DNA of 64,000 nt from Hyphomicrobiales bacterium. GTDB taxonomy: Bacteria; Pseudomonadota; Alphaproteobacteria; Rhizobiales; Rhizobiaceae. The notes under the pieces are model-generated. The model was given only the letters and a program-made list of their open reading frames with translations. It was not told the DNA's origin and ran no database searches. The DNA is taken from the NCBI GenBank assembly GCA_900472175.1, contig UCHD01000021.1, forward strand, positions 62,001 to 126,000, written 5' to 3'. This document shows positions 27,096 to 36,153 of the stretch, in pieces; position 1 is the stretch's first letter, and each line of letters begins with the position of its first letter. The translations under genes were made by a program, and so were the position numbers.

Positions 27096-28604
27096 TCAAT
27101 GTGTTTTCTGGCCTATCAGACGCGAGCGCAGAAAATTGGAGGCGCTGTCAAAGATGAAGACGACGATGAGGATCAGGATAACCATATAGCAGACGTTTTC
27201 CCAATCCGAATTCGTCCGCATCGCTTCCCACAGTTTCAAACCGATGCCGCCTGCGCCCACAGCACCAATAATGGTCGCCGAACGGGTATTGGATTCCCAG
27301 AAATACAAGGCCTGGCTGGCAAACACCGGCAGCACTTGCGGCAGGACGCCGAAGCGCTGCACCGTCAATGGCGTGGCGCCGACCGACTTCACGCCCTCGC
27401 GCTGCTTGTCATCGATGTTTTCCAGCGCTTCGGCATAGAGCTTTCCGAGCGTGCCGGTGTCGGTGAAGAAGATTGCCGACATGCCGGCGAGTGGTCCGGG
27501 GCCGAAGGCGCGGGTGAAAAATAGCGCCCAGATCAACATGTCCACCGATCGCAGGAAGTCGAAGAACCGCTTTACAATCTGGTTGAGCAAACCATTGCGA
27601 GTGATGTTTCGCGCGGCGAGGAAGCATAACGGGAAAGCGATGATCGAGGCAAACAGTGTGCCGACAAAGGCCATGACGATGGTCTGCAACAGCTTCGTCC
27701 AGACATCGAGATGCTGCCATTCGGAATTGTAGAGAATGTTGTTCCAGGCGAGCGAGAGGTTGGAACGGCTTGGATCGATACGGTCGCCGCTGGTGATCAG
27801 GCTGACGACTTCACTGAGCGATTTGTTGAAGAACGGCGAATTGGTATCGAAGATGAAGTTTGCCCAGCCCGGAAAGCGATTGTGGATGCTGATCTTTTCC
27901 TTGTCGACATCAGCCCAGCCGGTCATCCCGAAGGCAAGCGTGATCTTTTCGCCCGGACGCTTCTGCGTCGCCCATTCCGGCAGTGCACCTTCCGGCGTCA
28001 CACCGGTGGAATGCTCAAGATCGATCAACAGGGTCTCGCCGCCGTGCGTGGCCGCGACCTTGCCGTCGATTACATCGATGCTGGTGGTGCTGTTGAAATT
28101 GACTGTGGCGCGGCTGACGACTTCCTCGGTCCGGGTTTCCGTCCGGGCGCGTGCGTCGGCGCTGCCTCCAACGGCTGCATTCGGCGCCATGAAGCTGAAG
28201 CTGGAACTCTTTTTCGGAGCGGCCTGTTGTGCTGCGGCGGGGACATCGATGGTACGCTCAACCATCTTCGTCTCGATCTTCACCCATTCGGGCTTTGCGT
28301 CAGGACCGAGCGGCGAGTAACGCGGATAGACGACCTGCATCGTACCATCGGCGGCGATCTTAATGTCGGGGCGGACCTCATAGGAAACCCAGTCGGCCAG
28401 ATAGGTGCCGGCAATACCCCAATTGGCGTTGGTCAAAACCTGGCCGATCGAGAAGAACCACCAGCTATAGATCATGTAGAGGCCAATACCGGCGAAAACC
28501 AGGATCGAGCGGATGCGCTTGTTGGCCGAACCTTTGACAAGATGCGGATGACGGGCAGCGATCGCGTCCATCTGGGCGGTGTTCATCATCGAATTCACGG
28601 TCAT
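27096..28604 (-). CDS. phnE: Phosphonate ABC transporter permease PhnE2 (long form)
   Basis: Inner-membrane permease for phosphonate uptake with PhnC and PhnD. It has 502 residues, much longer than the roughly 260 of a minimal PhnE. The first membrane segment is near 30-52 (SILVFAGIGLYMIYSWWFF). A large periplasmic region of about 240 residues follows, including a low-complexity part rich in A, K and S near 130-165. The permease core begins near LLQTIVMAFVGTLFASII and holds the EAA-like loop (EGVKSVGATPLTVQRFGVLPQVLP). I chose ATG at 28604, with a GGAGG site that overlaps the phnE1 stop; the gap between the genes is 10 bases. It forms a heterodimer with PhnE1 by inference. Confidence 0.93.
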   Translation of the reverse strand: MTVNSMMNTAQMDAIAARHPHLVKGSANKRIRSILVFAGIGLYMIYSWWFFSIGQVLTNANWGIAGTYLADWVSYEVRPDIKIAADGTMQVVYPRYSPLGPDAKPEWVKIETKMVERTIDVPAAAQQAAPKKSSSFSFMAPNAAVGGSADARARTETRTEEVVSRATVNFNSTTSIDVIDGKVAATHGGETLLIDLEHSTGVTPEGALPEWATQKRPGEKITLAFGMTGWADVDKEKISIHNRFPGWANFIFDTNSPFFNKSLSEVVSLITSGDRIDPSRSNLSLAWNNILYNSEWQHLDVWTKLLQTIVMAFVGTLFASIIAFPLCFLAARNITRNGLLNQIVKRFFDFLRSVDMLIWALFFTRAFGPGPLAGMSAIFFTDTGTLGKLYAEALENIDDKQREGVKSVGATPLTVQRFGVLPQVLPVFASQALYFWESNTRSATIIGAVGAGGIGLKLWEAMRTNSDWENVCYMVILILIVVFIFDSASNFLRSRLIGQKTH

Positions 28605-28614
28605 GGTCCGCCTC

Positions 28615-29577
28615 CTATTGCGCCAGCTGGAAGGCTTGATCGCCGACGAGACGGCGGCGCAGCCATGCGGAAAACTGATCGACGGCAATGATCGTCGCGA
28701 ACAACAGGATGATAATCGCCAAGGTCTTGGCCTCATGGCCCTGGCTGATCGACAGCCGCAACGGCTCGCCGATACCGCCGCCGCCGACGGCACCGATAAT
28801 GGTCGAGGCACGCACATTGATTTCGAGGCGCAGCAGGAAATAGCTCATGAAGTTCGGCAAAACCTGCGGCACGATGCCGAACCAGACCCGTTCGAACCAG
28901 TTGCCGCCGGCAGCCCGAAGGCCCTCATCCGGCTTCATGTCGGCATTTTCGACGACCTCGAAGAACAATTTGCCGAGCGCGCCGACCGTATGGATCGAAA
29001 CGGCGATCATTGCCGGGATCGGACCGAGGGACAGGATCGCGAGGAAGAAACCGGCAATCACGACTTCCGGAAACGCCCGCAGGATTTCCATGATGCGCCT
29101 GGCCAGGCCGCGAACCCAGGGATTGGGCATCAGGTTGCGGGCGGCAAAGAAACAGAGGATGAAGCCGAAGAACATGCCGAAGATGGTCGAGAAGATCGCG
29201 ATGTTGAGCGTTTCCAGCATCTTGTAGAAGTATTCTGGCACATAGATGCTGTCGGTCAGATACATCCGGCCTTCGGGGTAATTGTATTTCAGGCTGCCAT
29301 CGTCATAGGGCGAGGGCAGATCGAACATCGCCCGGCCGATTTCGGCACCATCGCGCGGCACGAGGTCGCTGACGAAATCGAAGAAATAGGGCAGGCGGTC
29401 GAAAAACTTGCCGGCATTGGTCGCATTGGCAAACCAGAGTGATCCGGACAGCGCCACGGCGAGCAGCGCAAGCCCCAAAAACGTATAGGTGCGGCGGCGG
29501 AGATTGAGCTCCTGCCAGTGGCGTTCGACCACGGCGCCATTGTCGCTCAAGGTCGTGGAAAGCGCTGACGTGGCCAT
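28615..29577 (-). CDS. phnE: Phosphonate ABC transporter permease PhnE1
   Basis: A 320-residue inner-membrane permease of the PhnE family. One membrane segment near residue 38-55 (FLGLALLAVALSGSLWF) is followed by a periplasmic loop of roughly 90 residues, then a five-helix permease core with the EAA-like loop GLRAAGGNWFERVWFGIVPQVLPNF. The start at 29577 (MATSALS) has GGAG six bases upstream; an in-frame start six codons earlier is less likely. It follows phnD across a 106-base gap containing a hairpin and is directly followed by phnE2. Confidence 0.93.
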   Translation of the reverse strand: MATSALSTTLSDNGAVVERHWQELNLRRRTYTFLGLALLAVALSGSLWFANATNAGKFFDRLPYFFDFVSDLVPRDGAEIGRAMFDLPSPYDDGSLKYNYPEGRMYLTDSIYVPEYFYKMLETLNIAIFSTIFGMFFGFILCFFAARNLMPNPWVRGLARRIMEILRAFPEVVIAGFFLAILSLGPIPAMIAVSIHTVGALGKLFFEVVENADMKPDEGLRAAGGNWFERVWFGIVPQVLPNFMSYFLLRLEINVRASTIIGAVGGGGIGEPLRLSISQGHEAKTLAIIILLFATIIAVDQFSAWLRRRLVGDQAFQLAQ

Positions 29578-29641
29578 GAAGTCTCCGGCAAACACGAGGC
29601 CTCGAAGGGCGTCATGCCCCGAGACTGCTTAAACAAGGAAA

Positions 29642-29665
29642 CGCTGACCGGATGACCGGCCAGCG
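29642..29665 (-). other. Hairpin between phnD and phnE1
   Basis: CGCTGACCGG (29642-29651) and CCGGCCAGCG (29656-29665) form a ten-pair stem with one G-T wobble and a four-base loop. On the minus strand TTTCCTTG follows. It sits 18 bases after the phnD stop, inside the operon. Such a stem can protect the 3' end of the binding-protein message or partly terminate it, so that PhnD is made in excess over the permeases. Confidence 0.55.
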
Positions 29666-29683
29666 CTTTTAATCCGGACGGTA

Positions 29684-30589
29684 TCAGCCGCCGATGGTCG
29701 ACTTGCGAGCGTCGATGATCGGCTTGTAGAAGTCCGAATTGACTTCGACGAAGCCCTTGAAGTCGCCGCCCATAACGCCGGCAAAGCAGGCTGCATCGGT
29801 CTTTGGCAGGTCGAGCATGAACTGCTTGAACTTGGCCTTCATGTCATTGTTCATCGAGGTGCGAACGACGATCGGGCCGTTCGGGATCAGCGGCGAGCGC
29901 CACAGCTCGACCAGGTCGTTCATGTCGACAACGCCCTTTTCAACCATCTTGTGCAGGTTGCCGGAGGTGTAGCCGTCCTTGAACTCGCCGATGCCCGAAC
30001 CGAAGGTCGTGCCGGCATCGAAGGTGCCCTTGAGAACTTCAAGAACGAGGTTTTCATGGCCGCCGCCGAAACCGGTTTCAGCGAAGAATTCCTTGACCGG
30101 CATGCCGATCGTTTCCGGCAGGGTCACGCTCGGGATCAGGTAGCCCGATGTGGAGTCCGGATCGGCAAAACCGAGCTTCTTGCCCTTGAGATCGGCAACG
30201 CTGGTAAAGCCCTTGTCCTTGCGGGCAACCATGATCGAGTAGTAGCCGGTCGAACCGTCGGACTGTTCGGTCGTCAGGATCGGCTCGACGGCATCAGCCT
30301 TGGCGAGGAAGATCTTGGCATAGCCGGAAGCGCCGAGTTCTGCGTAATCGAGCGTGCCGCCGAGCAGGCCCTGGATAACGCCGTCATAGTCGGCAGCCGG
30401 GAAGAACGAGACCTTCTCGACATTCAGCGCCGTCTTCAGGTGATCGCCGAGGCACTGGTAGTTGCGCAGGCGGTCGGCTTCGTTTTCGCCACCGATGATG
30501 CCGACACGGAATTCCTTGAGGTCTTCAGCCTGAACATGGCCGACGAGGGCAAAGAGCGCAACAGCGCTCAAAAGTGCTTTCTTCAACAT
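29684..30589 (-). CDS. phnD: Phosphonate-binding periplasmic protein PhnD
   Basis: Periplasmic solute-binding protein of 301 residues that captures phosphonates for PhnC/PhnE. A Sec signal peptide is clear (MLKKALLSAVALFALVGHVQA, cleavage near residue 21). Family blocks include EFRVGIIGGENEADRLRNY, LLGGTLDYAELGASGYAKIF and GKKLGFADPDSTSGYLIP. An AGGAGA site lies just upstream of the ATG. It follows phnC by 91 bases, and the message may be stabilised by the hairpin after its stop. Confidence 0.96.
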   Translation of the reverse strand: MLKKALLSAVALFALVGHVQAEDLKEFRVGIIGGENEADRLRNYQCLGDHLKTALNVEKVSFFPAADYDGVIQGLLGGTLDYAELGASGYAKIFLAKADAVEPILTTEQSDGSTGYYSIMVARKDKGFTSVADLKGKKLGFADPDSTSGYLIPSVTLPETIGMPVKEFFAETGFGGGHENLVLEVLKGTFDAGTTFGSGIGEFKDGYTSGNLHKMVEKGVVDMNDLVELWRSPLIPNGPIVVRTSMNNDMKAKFKQFMLDLPKTDAACFAGVMGGDFKGFVEVNSDFYKPIIDARKSTIGG

Positions 30590-30680
30590 AAGGGTCTTCT
30601 CCTGTTATCCCGGCGGCGCCGGTTCACATTCGGTTGCAATGGTTTGCCCTTGACGCGGGCTTTCGATCCCGGCTCGCTCC

Positions 30681-31517
30681 TTAGAGCCCGGCCAGTGCCA
30701 GCGGTTTGACGCCGGCGGATTTCGCATTGTCCTGCGCAGCAGGAATGTTGATGCTTGTCGATGTCATCGATTCATCGAGTTCGGCGCCGGAGCCATAGAT
30801 TTCAGCGACGGCTGCAGCTGTCAGTTCCTGCGGCTGACCATCGAAAACGACCTGCCCATGCGCCATGCCGATGATGCGCTCGCAGTAATTTCGCGCCGTA
30901 TCCAGCGTATGCAGGTTGGTGACGACGGTGATGCCATCGCGCTCGTTGATGTCGCGCAACGCATCCATGACGATCTTGGCGTTCAGCGGGTCGAGCGAGG
31001 CGATCGGCTCGTCGGCCAGCAGCATCTTCGGCTGCTGCATCAAGGCGCGGGCAATGGCGACACGCTGTTGCTGACCACCGGACAGGGTGCCAGCCGGCTG
31101 CAGCGCCGTCTGCTCGATGCCCAGCCGCTCCAGCGCGCCGATCGCCATGATCCGCTCTTCGCGGGTGAACATGTTGAGGACGCTGAGAACCGTCGAGCGA
31201 TGGTTGAGACGGCCGAGCAGCACGTTGGTGAGCACATCGAGACGTGGCACCAGATTGAACTGCTGGAAGATCATGGCGCAATCGCGCTGCCAGTTGCGAA
31301 GTGCTGCACCGCGCAGCGACGACACTTCCAGATCGCCGAAATGGATGGAGCCCGACGAAACGTCATTGAGACGATTGATCATCCGGAGCAGTGTCGACTT
31401 GCCCGCGCCGGACCGGCCGATGATGCCGACCATCTGGCCCTGCGGGATGTCGAAGGTAACCGAGTTGACGGCAATTTTCTTACCGAACTGACGTGTTACA
31501 TTCTTCAGCTGAAACAT
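30681..31517 (-). CDS. phnC: Phosphonate ABC transporter ATPase PhnC
   Basis: ATPase of the phosphonate importer, 278 residues. Walker [10 protein letters not shown] near residue 33, signature [15 protein letters not shown] near 155, Walker [14 protein letters not shown] near 176. I chose ATG at 31517 ([12 protein letters not shown]) with AGGA upstream; the longer in-frame start adds 14 residues without a Shine-Dalgarno site. It is the first gene of the phnCDE1E2-DUF1045-MN operon. A Pho box lies 65 bases upstream of its start. Confidence 0.95.
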   Translation of the reverse strand: MFQLKNVTRQFGKKIAVNSVTFDIPQGQMVGIIGRSGAGKSTLLRMINRLNDVSSGSIHFGDLEVSSLRGAALRNWQRDCAMIFQQFNLVPRLDVLTNVLLGRLNHRSTVLSVLNMFTREERIMAIGALERLGIEQTALQPAGTLSGGQQQRVAIARALMQQPKMLLADEPIASLDPLNAKIVMDALRDINERDGITVVTNLHTLDTARNYCERIIGMAHGQVVFDGQPQELTAAAVAEIYGSGAELDESMTSTSINIPAAQDNAKSAGVKPLALAGL

Positions 31518-31581
31518 GAGCAGTCGTCCTTTGGCAGTGGCACAATAGGCCCTTGCCATAATGGCGGTTGATGAAGGGGGA

Positions 31582-31610
31582 ATGTCAGTTTGATGTCGTT
31601 TTCGTTACAG
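31582..31610 (-). promoter_or_regulatory. Pho box with three half-sites upstream of phnC
   Basis: On the minus strand, three seven-base half-sites are spaced by exactly four bases: CTGTAAC (31610-31604), ACGACAT (31599-31593) and CTGACAT (31588-31582). The PhoB consensus is two CTGTCAT half-sites with a four-base spacer, repeating every 11 bases. This points to phosphate-starvation control of the phnC operon by PhoB. Confidence 0.75.
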
Positions 31611-31614
31611 TCCA

Positions 31615-31638
31615 CAATCCCCGCACAGGCGGGGATTG
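31615..31638 (-). terminator. Inverted repeat between the two phn operons
   Basis: CAATCCCCGC (31615-31624) pairs perfectly with GCGGGGATTG (31629-31638) around ACAG. It lies 11 bases after the hexapeptide transferase stop and just ahead of the phnC Pho box. There is no T-run, so it may end the first operon weakly or protect its 3' end. Confidence 0.5.
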
Positions 31639-31649
31639 GTGCCGCAAAG

Positions 31650-32267
31650 TCAGGCATTGTGACGGGTAAGGAATGCGTCCGCATCGAGCATTCTGAAATC
31701 GTTGAGGGCATCGCGCAGCTTGCCGTGATCCCAATCCCACCAGGCCAGTTTTTCGAAACGGCCGGCAATGTCCTTGCCAAAACGTTCGCGGATCAGTTTG
31801 GCCGGAACGCCGCCGACGATGGTGTATGGCTCGACGTCTTTGGAGACCACTGCGCCTGAACCGACGACCGCACCGTTTCCAATCGTGACACCGGGCAGCA
31901 CCGTCGCGCCATGGCCGATCCAGACATCATGGCCGATGACCACGCGGTTTTCGCGCCGCCAGGCAAAGAAATCCTGCTCCATGTCGGCATCCGGCCAATA
32001 ATTCGAGGCGCGGTAGGTGAAATGGTGCAGCGTCGCCCGCCAGGTCGGATGATTGGTGGCATTGATGCGCACGGATGCCGCCAGATTGGCGAATTTTCCG
32101 ATCGTCGCGCACCAGATCATGCCGTCGCGCTCGATATAGGAATAGTCACCGAACTCCACCTCATCGAGGCGGCAACGATCGCCAATTTCCGTATATCGCC
32201 CAAGCGTCGACTGGTTGACGCTTGCCGTTGCATGGATCGTCGGCTCTTCGCTCAGCTTCTGGCTCAT
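31650..32267 (-). CDS. Hexapeptide-repeat acyltransferase of the phosphonate operon
   Basis: A 205-residue left-handed beta-helix transferase of the type found in phn operons and related to chloramphenicol/xenobiotic acetyltransferases. Repeats run from about residue 8 to 170, interrupted by a loop ([21 protein letters not shown]) that holds the histidine region of xenobiotic acetyltransferases; [32 protein letters not shown] is typical. Its start overlaps the phnL stop by four bases. It may acetylate aminoalkylphosphonates, a job PhnO does in enteric bacteria; no phnO is present here. Activity is not shown by the sequence. Confidence 0.9.
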   Translation of the reverse strand: MSQKLSEEPTIHATASVNQSTLGRYTEIGDRCRLDEVEFGDYSYIERDGMIWCATIGKFANLAASVRINATNHPTWRATLHHFTYRASNYWPDADMEQDFFAWRRENRVVIGHDVWIGHGATVLPGVTIGNGAVVGSGAVVSKDVEPYTIVGGVPAKLIRERFGKDIAGRFEKLAWWDWDHGKLRDALNDFRMLDADAFLTRHNA

Positions 32268-32971
32268 GCAGCAGCCTTTCGCGGCGAGAAGGCGGAAACA
32301 TCAAGGATGCGGTCGGCGACGGCATCGCGAACTTCCTCGTCATGGAAGATACCGAGCAGGGCAACACCCTCGGCCTTCTTGGCGGCTATCATCTCGACAA
32401 CGACACGGCGGTTGGTCGCGTCGAGCGATGCCGTCGGCTCGTCGAGCAGCAGAATCGCGTGATCCGTGATGAAACCACGGGCAATGTTGACGCGCTGCTG
32501 CTCACCACCCGAGAAGGTGGCCGGCGGCAATTGCCAGAGTTCCCGCGGCAGGTTGAGTTTCGCCAGCAGTCCGGCTGCTTTTTCACGCGCTGCGGCCTGC
32601 TCAACCCCGCGCGCCAAAAGCGGTTCGGCAACGACATCGAGCGCCGATACGCGCGGAACGACGCGCAGGAACTGACTGACATAACCCAGCGTATCACGCC
32701 GGACTTCCAGCACTGCGCGGGGGGCGGCATGGGCGAGATCGACCAGGCGCCCCTGATGCTCGATCAGGATCTGACCGGCATCGACGGCATAGTTGCCGTA
32801 GAGCATTTTCAGGATCGAGCTCTTGCCGACGCCGGACGGACCGCCGAGCACGACACATTCGCCCTTCTTGACGGAGAACGATACGCCGTTGACGACCGGC
32901 AAGCGGATACCGTCACGCAGGTGCATGGTGAAGCTCTTGGCGACTTCGGAAACAACGAGAGGAGTGGCCAT
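32264..32971 (-). CDS. phnL: C-P lyase subunit PhnL (ABC-type ATPase)
   Basis: An ABC-type ATPase of 235 residues that works with PhnI and the C-P lyase core, not with a permease. Walker [19 protein letters not shown] near residue 40, signature [15 protein letters not shown] near 150, Walker [13 protein letters not shown] near 172. It starts two bases after phnK ends and overlaps the hexapeptide transferase start by four bases. Confidence 0.95.
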   Translation of the reverse strand: MATPLVVSEVAKSFTMHLRDGIRLPVVNGVSFSVKKGECVVLGGPSGVGKSSILKMLYGNYAVDAGQILIEHQGRLVDLAHAAPRAVLEVRRDTLGYVSQFLRVVPRVSALDVVAEPLLARGVEQAAAREKAAGLLAKLNLPRELWQLPPATFSGGEQQRVNIARGFITDHAILLLDEPTASLDATNRRVVVEMIAAKKAEGVALLGIFHDEEVRDAVADRILDVSAFSPRKAAA

Positions 32972-32973
32972 GA

Positions 32974-33750
32974 TTACACCTGAAGGATCGAGGAAACGAG
33001 GAGCTGGGTGTAAGGCTCGCGCGGATCGTCGAGTACCCGGTCAGTCAGACCTTGCTCGATCACCAGACCATCCTTCATCACCATCATCCGGTGCGAGAGA
33101 AGCCGGGCGACGGCGAGATCGTGGGTGACGATGATCGCCGAAAGGCCGAGGTCATGGACGAGGCCGCGCACCAGATCGAGCAGGCGCGCCTGAACCGAGA
33201 CATCAAGACCTCCGGTCGGCTCGTCCATGAACACGAGGCGTGGCGACGTGACGAGATTGCGAGCGATCTGCAGACGCTGGCGCATGCCACCTGAGAAGGA
33301 CCGCGGCTGATCGTCGATGCGATCTTCCTCGATTTCGACGCGGCGCAGCCAGTCTGCCGCCGTGGCGCGGATATTGCCATAATGCCGGTCGCCAACTGCC
33401 ATCAGCCGCTCGCCGACATTGGCTCCGGCAGATACCGTCATCCGCAGGCCATCAGCCGGGTTCTGGTGCACGAAACCCCAGTCGGTGCGCATCAGGAACC
33501 GCCGCTCGGCCTCACTCATGCGGGCTAGATCGCGGTATTGGCCATCGCGCATGTGGTATTCGACAATGCCGGAGCTTGGCATCAACCGGGTAGAGAGACA
33601 GGACAGGAGCGTCGTCTTGCCGGAGCCGGATTCACCAACGATGGCAAGAACTTCTCCTGGCCACAGCTCGAAGGAGACATTGCGGCATCCAATGCGGCTG
33701 CCGTAGAATTTCGACACGTCGTTGACTTTGAGAAGTGGGACGGCGCTCAT
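32974..33750 (-). CDS. phnK: C-P lyase subunit PhnK (ABC-type ATPase)
   Basis: An ABC-type ATPase of 258 residues that binds the PhnGHIJ core complex. Walker [18 protein letters not shown], signature FSGGMRQRLQIARNL and Walker B LVFMDEPTGGLDVSVQ are intact. I chose ATG at 33750 (MSAVPLLKVNDVSKFYG), which overlaps the phnJ stop by four bases (ATGA); the longer in-frame start lies within phnJ and adds an unrelated 27-residue segment. Confidence 0.95.
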   Translation of the reverse strand: MSAVPLLKVNDVSKFYGSRIGCRNVSFELWPGEVLAIVGESGSGKTTLLSCLSTRLMPSSGIVEYHMRDGQYRDLARMSEAERRFLMRTDWGFVHQNPADGLRMTVSAGANVGERLMAVGDRHYGNIRATAADWLRRVEIEEDRIDDQPRSFSGGMRQRLQIARNLVTSPRLVFMDEPTGGLDVSVQARLLDLVRGLVHDLGLSAIIVTHDLAVARLLSHRMMVMKDGLVIEQGLTDRVLDDPREPYTQLLVSSILQV

Positions 33751-34625
33751 TCTGCGGCCTCCTGTTGGGCGAGAAGGTGACCGGCATGACCATGCTCGCG
33801 GCGATCCTCGCAATGGTCGGTATCCGAGCAAACGAACATGCGGCCGCCCTTGTCGTCGAGAACGACTTCATCGAGGTAGACATGCTCGGCGCCACAGAGC
33901 GCACAGGGCTTGTCGAAATGCTGGATCTCGAATGGGTGATCCTCGAAATCGAGGCTGACGACGTCGGTATGGGGCGGAACCGCGTAGATACGCTTTTCAC
34001 GTCCGGCACCAAACAGCTGCAGCGCTTCCGACATGTGCATTTTCGGATTGTCGAATTTTGGGGTCGGCGAGGGATCCATGACGTAGCGGCCTTCGACCTT
34101 GACCGGATAAGCATAGGTCGTGGCGATATGGCCGTTGCGGGCGATATCCTCATAAAGCTTCACATGCATCAGGCCGTATTCTTCCAGCGCATGCATCTTG
34201 CGGGTTTCGGTCTCGCGCGGCTCGAGGAATCGCAGCGGCTCGGGGATCGGCACCTGATAGACCAGCGTCTGGCCGGCCGTCAGCGTTTCCTCGGGAATAC
34301 GATGGCGCGTCTGGATAATCGTCGCGTCGCGGGTCTTCGTCGTCACCGCGACATTGGCAACCTTCTGGAAGAAGGCGCGGATCGAGACGGCATTGGTCGT
34401 GTCGTCGGCGCCCTGGTCGATGACCTTCAGCACGTCCTTTGGTCCGAGGATCGCCGCGGTGACCTGCACGCCCCCGGTACCCCAGCCGTAAGGCATCGGC
34501 ATTTCGCGCGATGCGAAGGGAACCTGATAGCCGGGTATCGAAATTGCCTTGAGGATTGCCCGGCGGATCATCCGCTTGGTCTGTTCGTCGAGGTAAGCGA
34601 AGTTGTAGGTGGCAAGGTCAGTCAT
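33747..34625 (-). CDS. phnJ: C-P lyase catalytic subunit PhnJ
   Basis: Radical SAM enzyme of 292 residues that breaks the carbon-phosphorus bond, giving the alkane and ribose 1,2-cyclic phosphate 5-phosphate. The C-terminal cysteine cluster is intact with spacing Cx2Cx21Cx5C (CALC, then VCSDTDHC), which supplies the [4Fe-4S] ligands and the catalytic cysteine. GYQVPFASREMPMPYGWGTGG near residue 32 is the N-terminal family signature. It overlaps fosX upstream and phnK downstream by four bases each, so all three are translationally coupled. Confidence 0.97.
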   Translation of the reverse strand: MTDLATYNFAYLDEQTKRMIRRAILKAISIPGYQVPFASREMPMPYGWGTGGVQVTAAILGPKDVLKVIDQGADDTTNAVSIRAFFQKVANVAVTTKTRDATIIQTRHRIPEETLTAGQTLVYQVPIPEPLRFLEPRETETRKMHALEEYGLMHVKLYEDIARNGHIATTYAYPVKVEGRYVMDPSPTPKFDNPKMHMSEALQLFGAGREKRIYAVPPHTDVVSLDFEDHPFEIQHFDKPCALCGAEHVYLDEVVLDDKGGRMFVCSDTDHCEDRREHGHAGHLLAQQEAAE

Positions 34626-35041
34626 TCGGCTGCCTCCTTCAAACGGGAATAGGTGTCCAGCCGCTCGGCGAGCGTGCCAGTGTGAAGTTCGAACAGATGA
34701 TTGTCGGCATCATGGAAATAGATCGAACGGCCCTCACCTTCGACGCGCGGCCGTGGCGGCATGAGGTCGAGGCCGAGCGACTGGATGCGCTCCAGATAGA
34801 TGTCGATATCCTCGTCACGGATCTTGAATGCGACGTGGTTGTAGGTGCGCTCACTGAGGCTCTCGCCCTGCATGATGGCGATCCAGAGATCACCGATCGT
34901 GAAGAACTTTTCCGCTGAACGCGAGAACTGCGTCTCGTCACTGGCATAGACCTGTTTCGCGCCGAAAACCGTCTGGAGAATGCCGGTCATCCTCTCAAGA
35001 TCGCTGACGACGAAGGTGATGTGGGAGAGGTCCTCGATCAT
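34622..35041 (-). CDS. fosX: FosX-type VOC-family fosfomycin hydrolase
   Basis: A 139-residue vicinal-oxygen-chelate protein. Numbered from the ATG, the metal ligands of FosX fall exactly in place: H7 (MIEDLSH), H69 (TYNHV) and E118 (LFELH); the FosX general base E44 is also present (SAEKF). FosX opens the fosfomycin epoxide with water using a divalent metal. The Mesorhizobium loti FosX is also in a phn operon, as I recall. It overlaps phnI and phnJ by four bases on either side, so it is built into the C-P lyase operon. It may protect against, or help use, fosfomycin-like phosphonates. Confidence 0.88.
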   Translation of the reverse strand: MIEDLSHITFVVSDLERMTGILQTVFGAKQVYASDETQFSRSAEKFFTIGDLWIAIMQGESLSERTYNHVAFKIRDEDIDIYLERIQSLGLDLMPPRPRVEGEGRSIYFHDADNHLFELHTGTLAERLDTYSRLKEAAE

Positions 35042-36150
35042 TCGGCCGCATCCCGGATGGGGTCGCTTTTCTCAACGCCGTTGCGTGCATCGTACTCGGC
35101 ACGCATGCGGCGGACGAGATCGAGTTCCGCCTGGAAGTCGACATAATGCGGCAGTTTCAAATGTTCGACGAAGCCGGTCGCCTGGACATTGTCGGAATGG
35201 GAAATGACGAATTCCTCGTCCTGTGCCGGAGCGACAATGTCCTCGCCGAACTCCTCGGCCCGCAGCGCCCGGTCGACCAGCGACATCGCCATTGCCTTGC
35301 GTTCGCTCTGGCCAAACACCAGGCCGTAACCGCGGGTGAACTGCGGCGGGTTCTTGGCCGAACCCTGGAACTGGTTGACCATCTGGCACTCGGTCACCTG
35401 GACCGGGCCGAGCGATACGGCAAAACCAAGCTCGGGAATATCGAGCTCGACTTCGACCTCGCCGATGCGGACCTCGCCAACGAAGGGATGGGTGCGAGCG
35501 TAGCCACGCTGGGTCGAATAGGCGAGCGCCAGCAAAAATCCCTCGTCGCCGCGCGCCAAAGCCTGCAGGCGCAAATCGCGGCTCAGCGGAAATTCCAGCG
35601 GCTCGCGCGTCAGATCGCCCGGCACATGATCCTCCGGCATCTGGCCGTCACCCTCGATCAGGCCTTCGCCGGCAAGAATATCCGAGACCCGCATCATCGA
35701 ACTTTCGTCCGCCGTCCGGCGCAGAGGTTCGGCAACCGGCTCATCGGTAAGCAGCGACGGGTCGAGCAGGCGGTGGGTGTAGTCGAATGTCGGGCCGAGC
35801 AACTGGCCGCCGGGCAGGTCCTTGTAGGTCGCCGAAATGCGGCGCTCGATCTTCATGCTCGCCGTATCGACCGGCACCGACATGCCGAACCGCGGCAAGG
35901 TGGTGCGATAGGCGCGCAGAATGAAGATCGCCTCGATCATGTCGCCGCGCGCCTGACGGACGGCAAGAGCAGCGAGTTCACGATCGTAGAGCGAGGCTTC
36001 CGCCATCACGCGATCGACCGCTAGGCCCAATTGGGCAACGATCTGATCGATCGAGATGGCCGGTAGCGACCGGTCACCGCGGCGGCGGTCGGCGAGAAGC
36101 TGGTGCGCATTGGCGATAGCGGCTTCGCCACCTTTGACAGCAACATACAT
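35038..36150 (-). CDS. phnI: C-P lyase core subunit PhnI
   Basis: A 370-residue subunit of the PhnGHIJ complex. PhnI is the nucleosidase-type subunit that, with G, H and L, replaces adenine of ATP by the phosphonate. The N-terminus MYVAVKGGEAAIANAHQLLADRRRG and the block CQMVNQFQGSAKNPPQFTRGY-type region near residue 260 are characteristic. Length is close to the 354 residues of Escherichia coli PhnI. It begins three bases after phnH ends and overlaps fosX by four bases. Confidence 0.96.
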   Translation of the reverse strand: MYVAVKGGEAAIANAHQLLADRRRGDRSLPAISIDQIVAQLGLAVDRVMAEASLYDRELAALAVRQARGDMIEAIFILRAYRTTLPRFGMSVPVDTASMKIERRISATYKDLPGGQLLGPTFDYTHRLLDPSLLTDEPVAEPLRRTADESSMMRVSDILAGEGLIEGDGQMPEDHVPGDLTREPLEFPLSRDLRLQALARGDEGFLLALAYSTQRGYARTHPFVGEVRIGEVEVELDIPELGFAVSLGPVQVTECQMVNQFQGSAKNPPQFTRGYGLVFGQSERKAMAMSLVDRALRAEEFGEDIVAPAQDEEFVISHSDNVQATGFVEHLKLPHYVDFQAELDLVRRMRAEYDARNGVEKSDPIRDAAE

Positions 36151-36153
36151 GGT

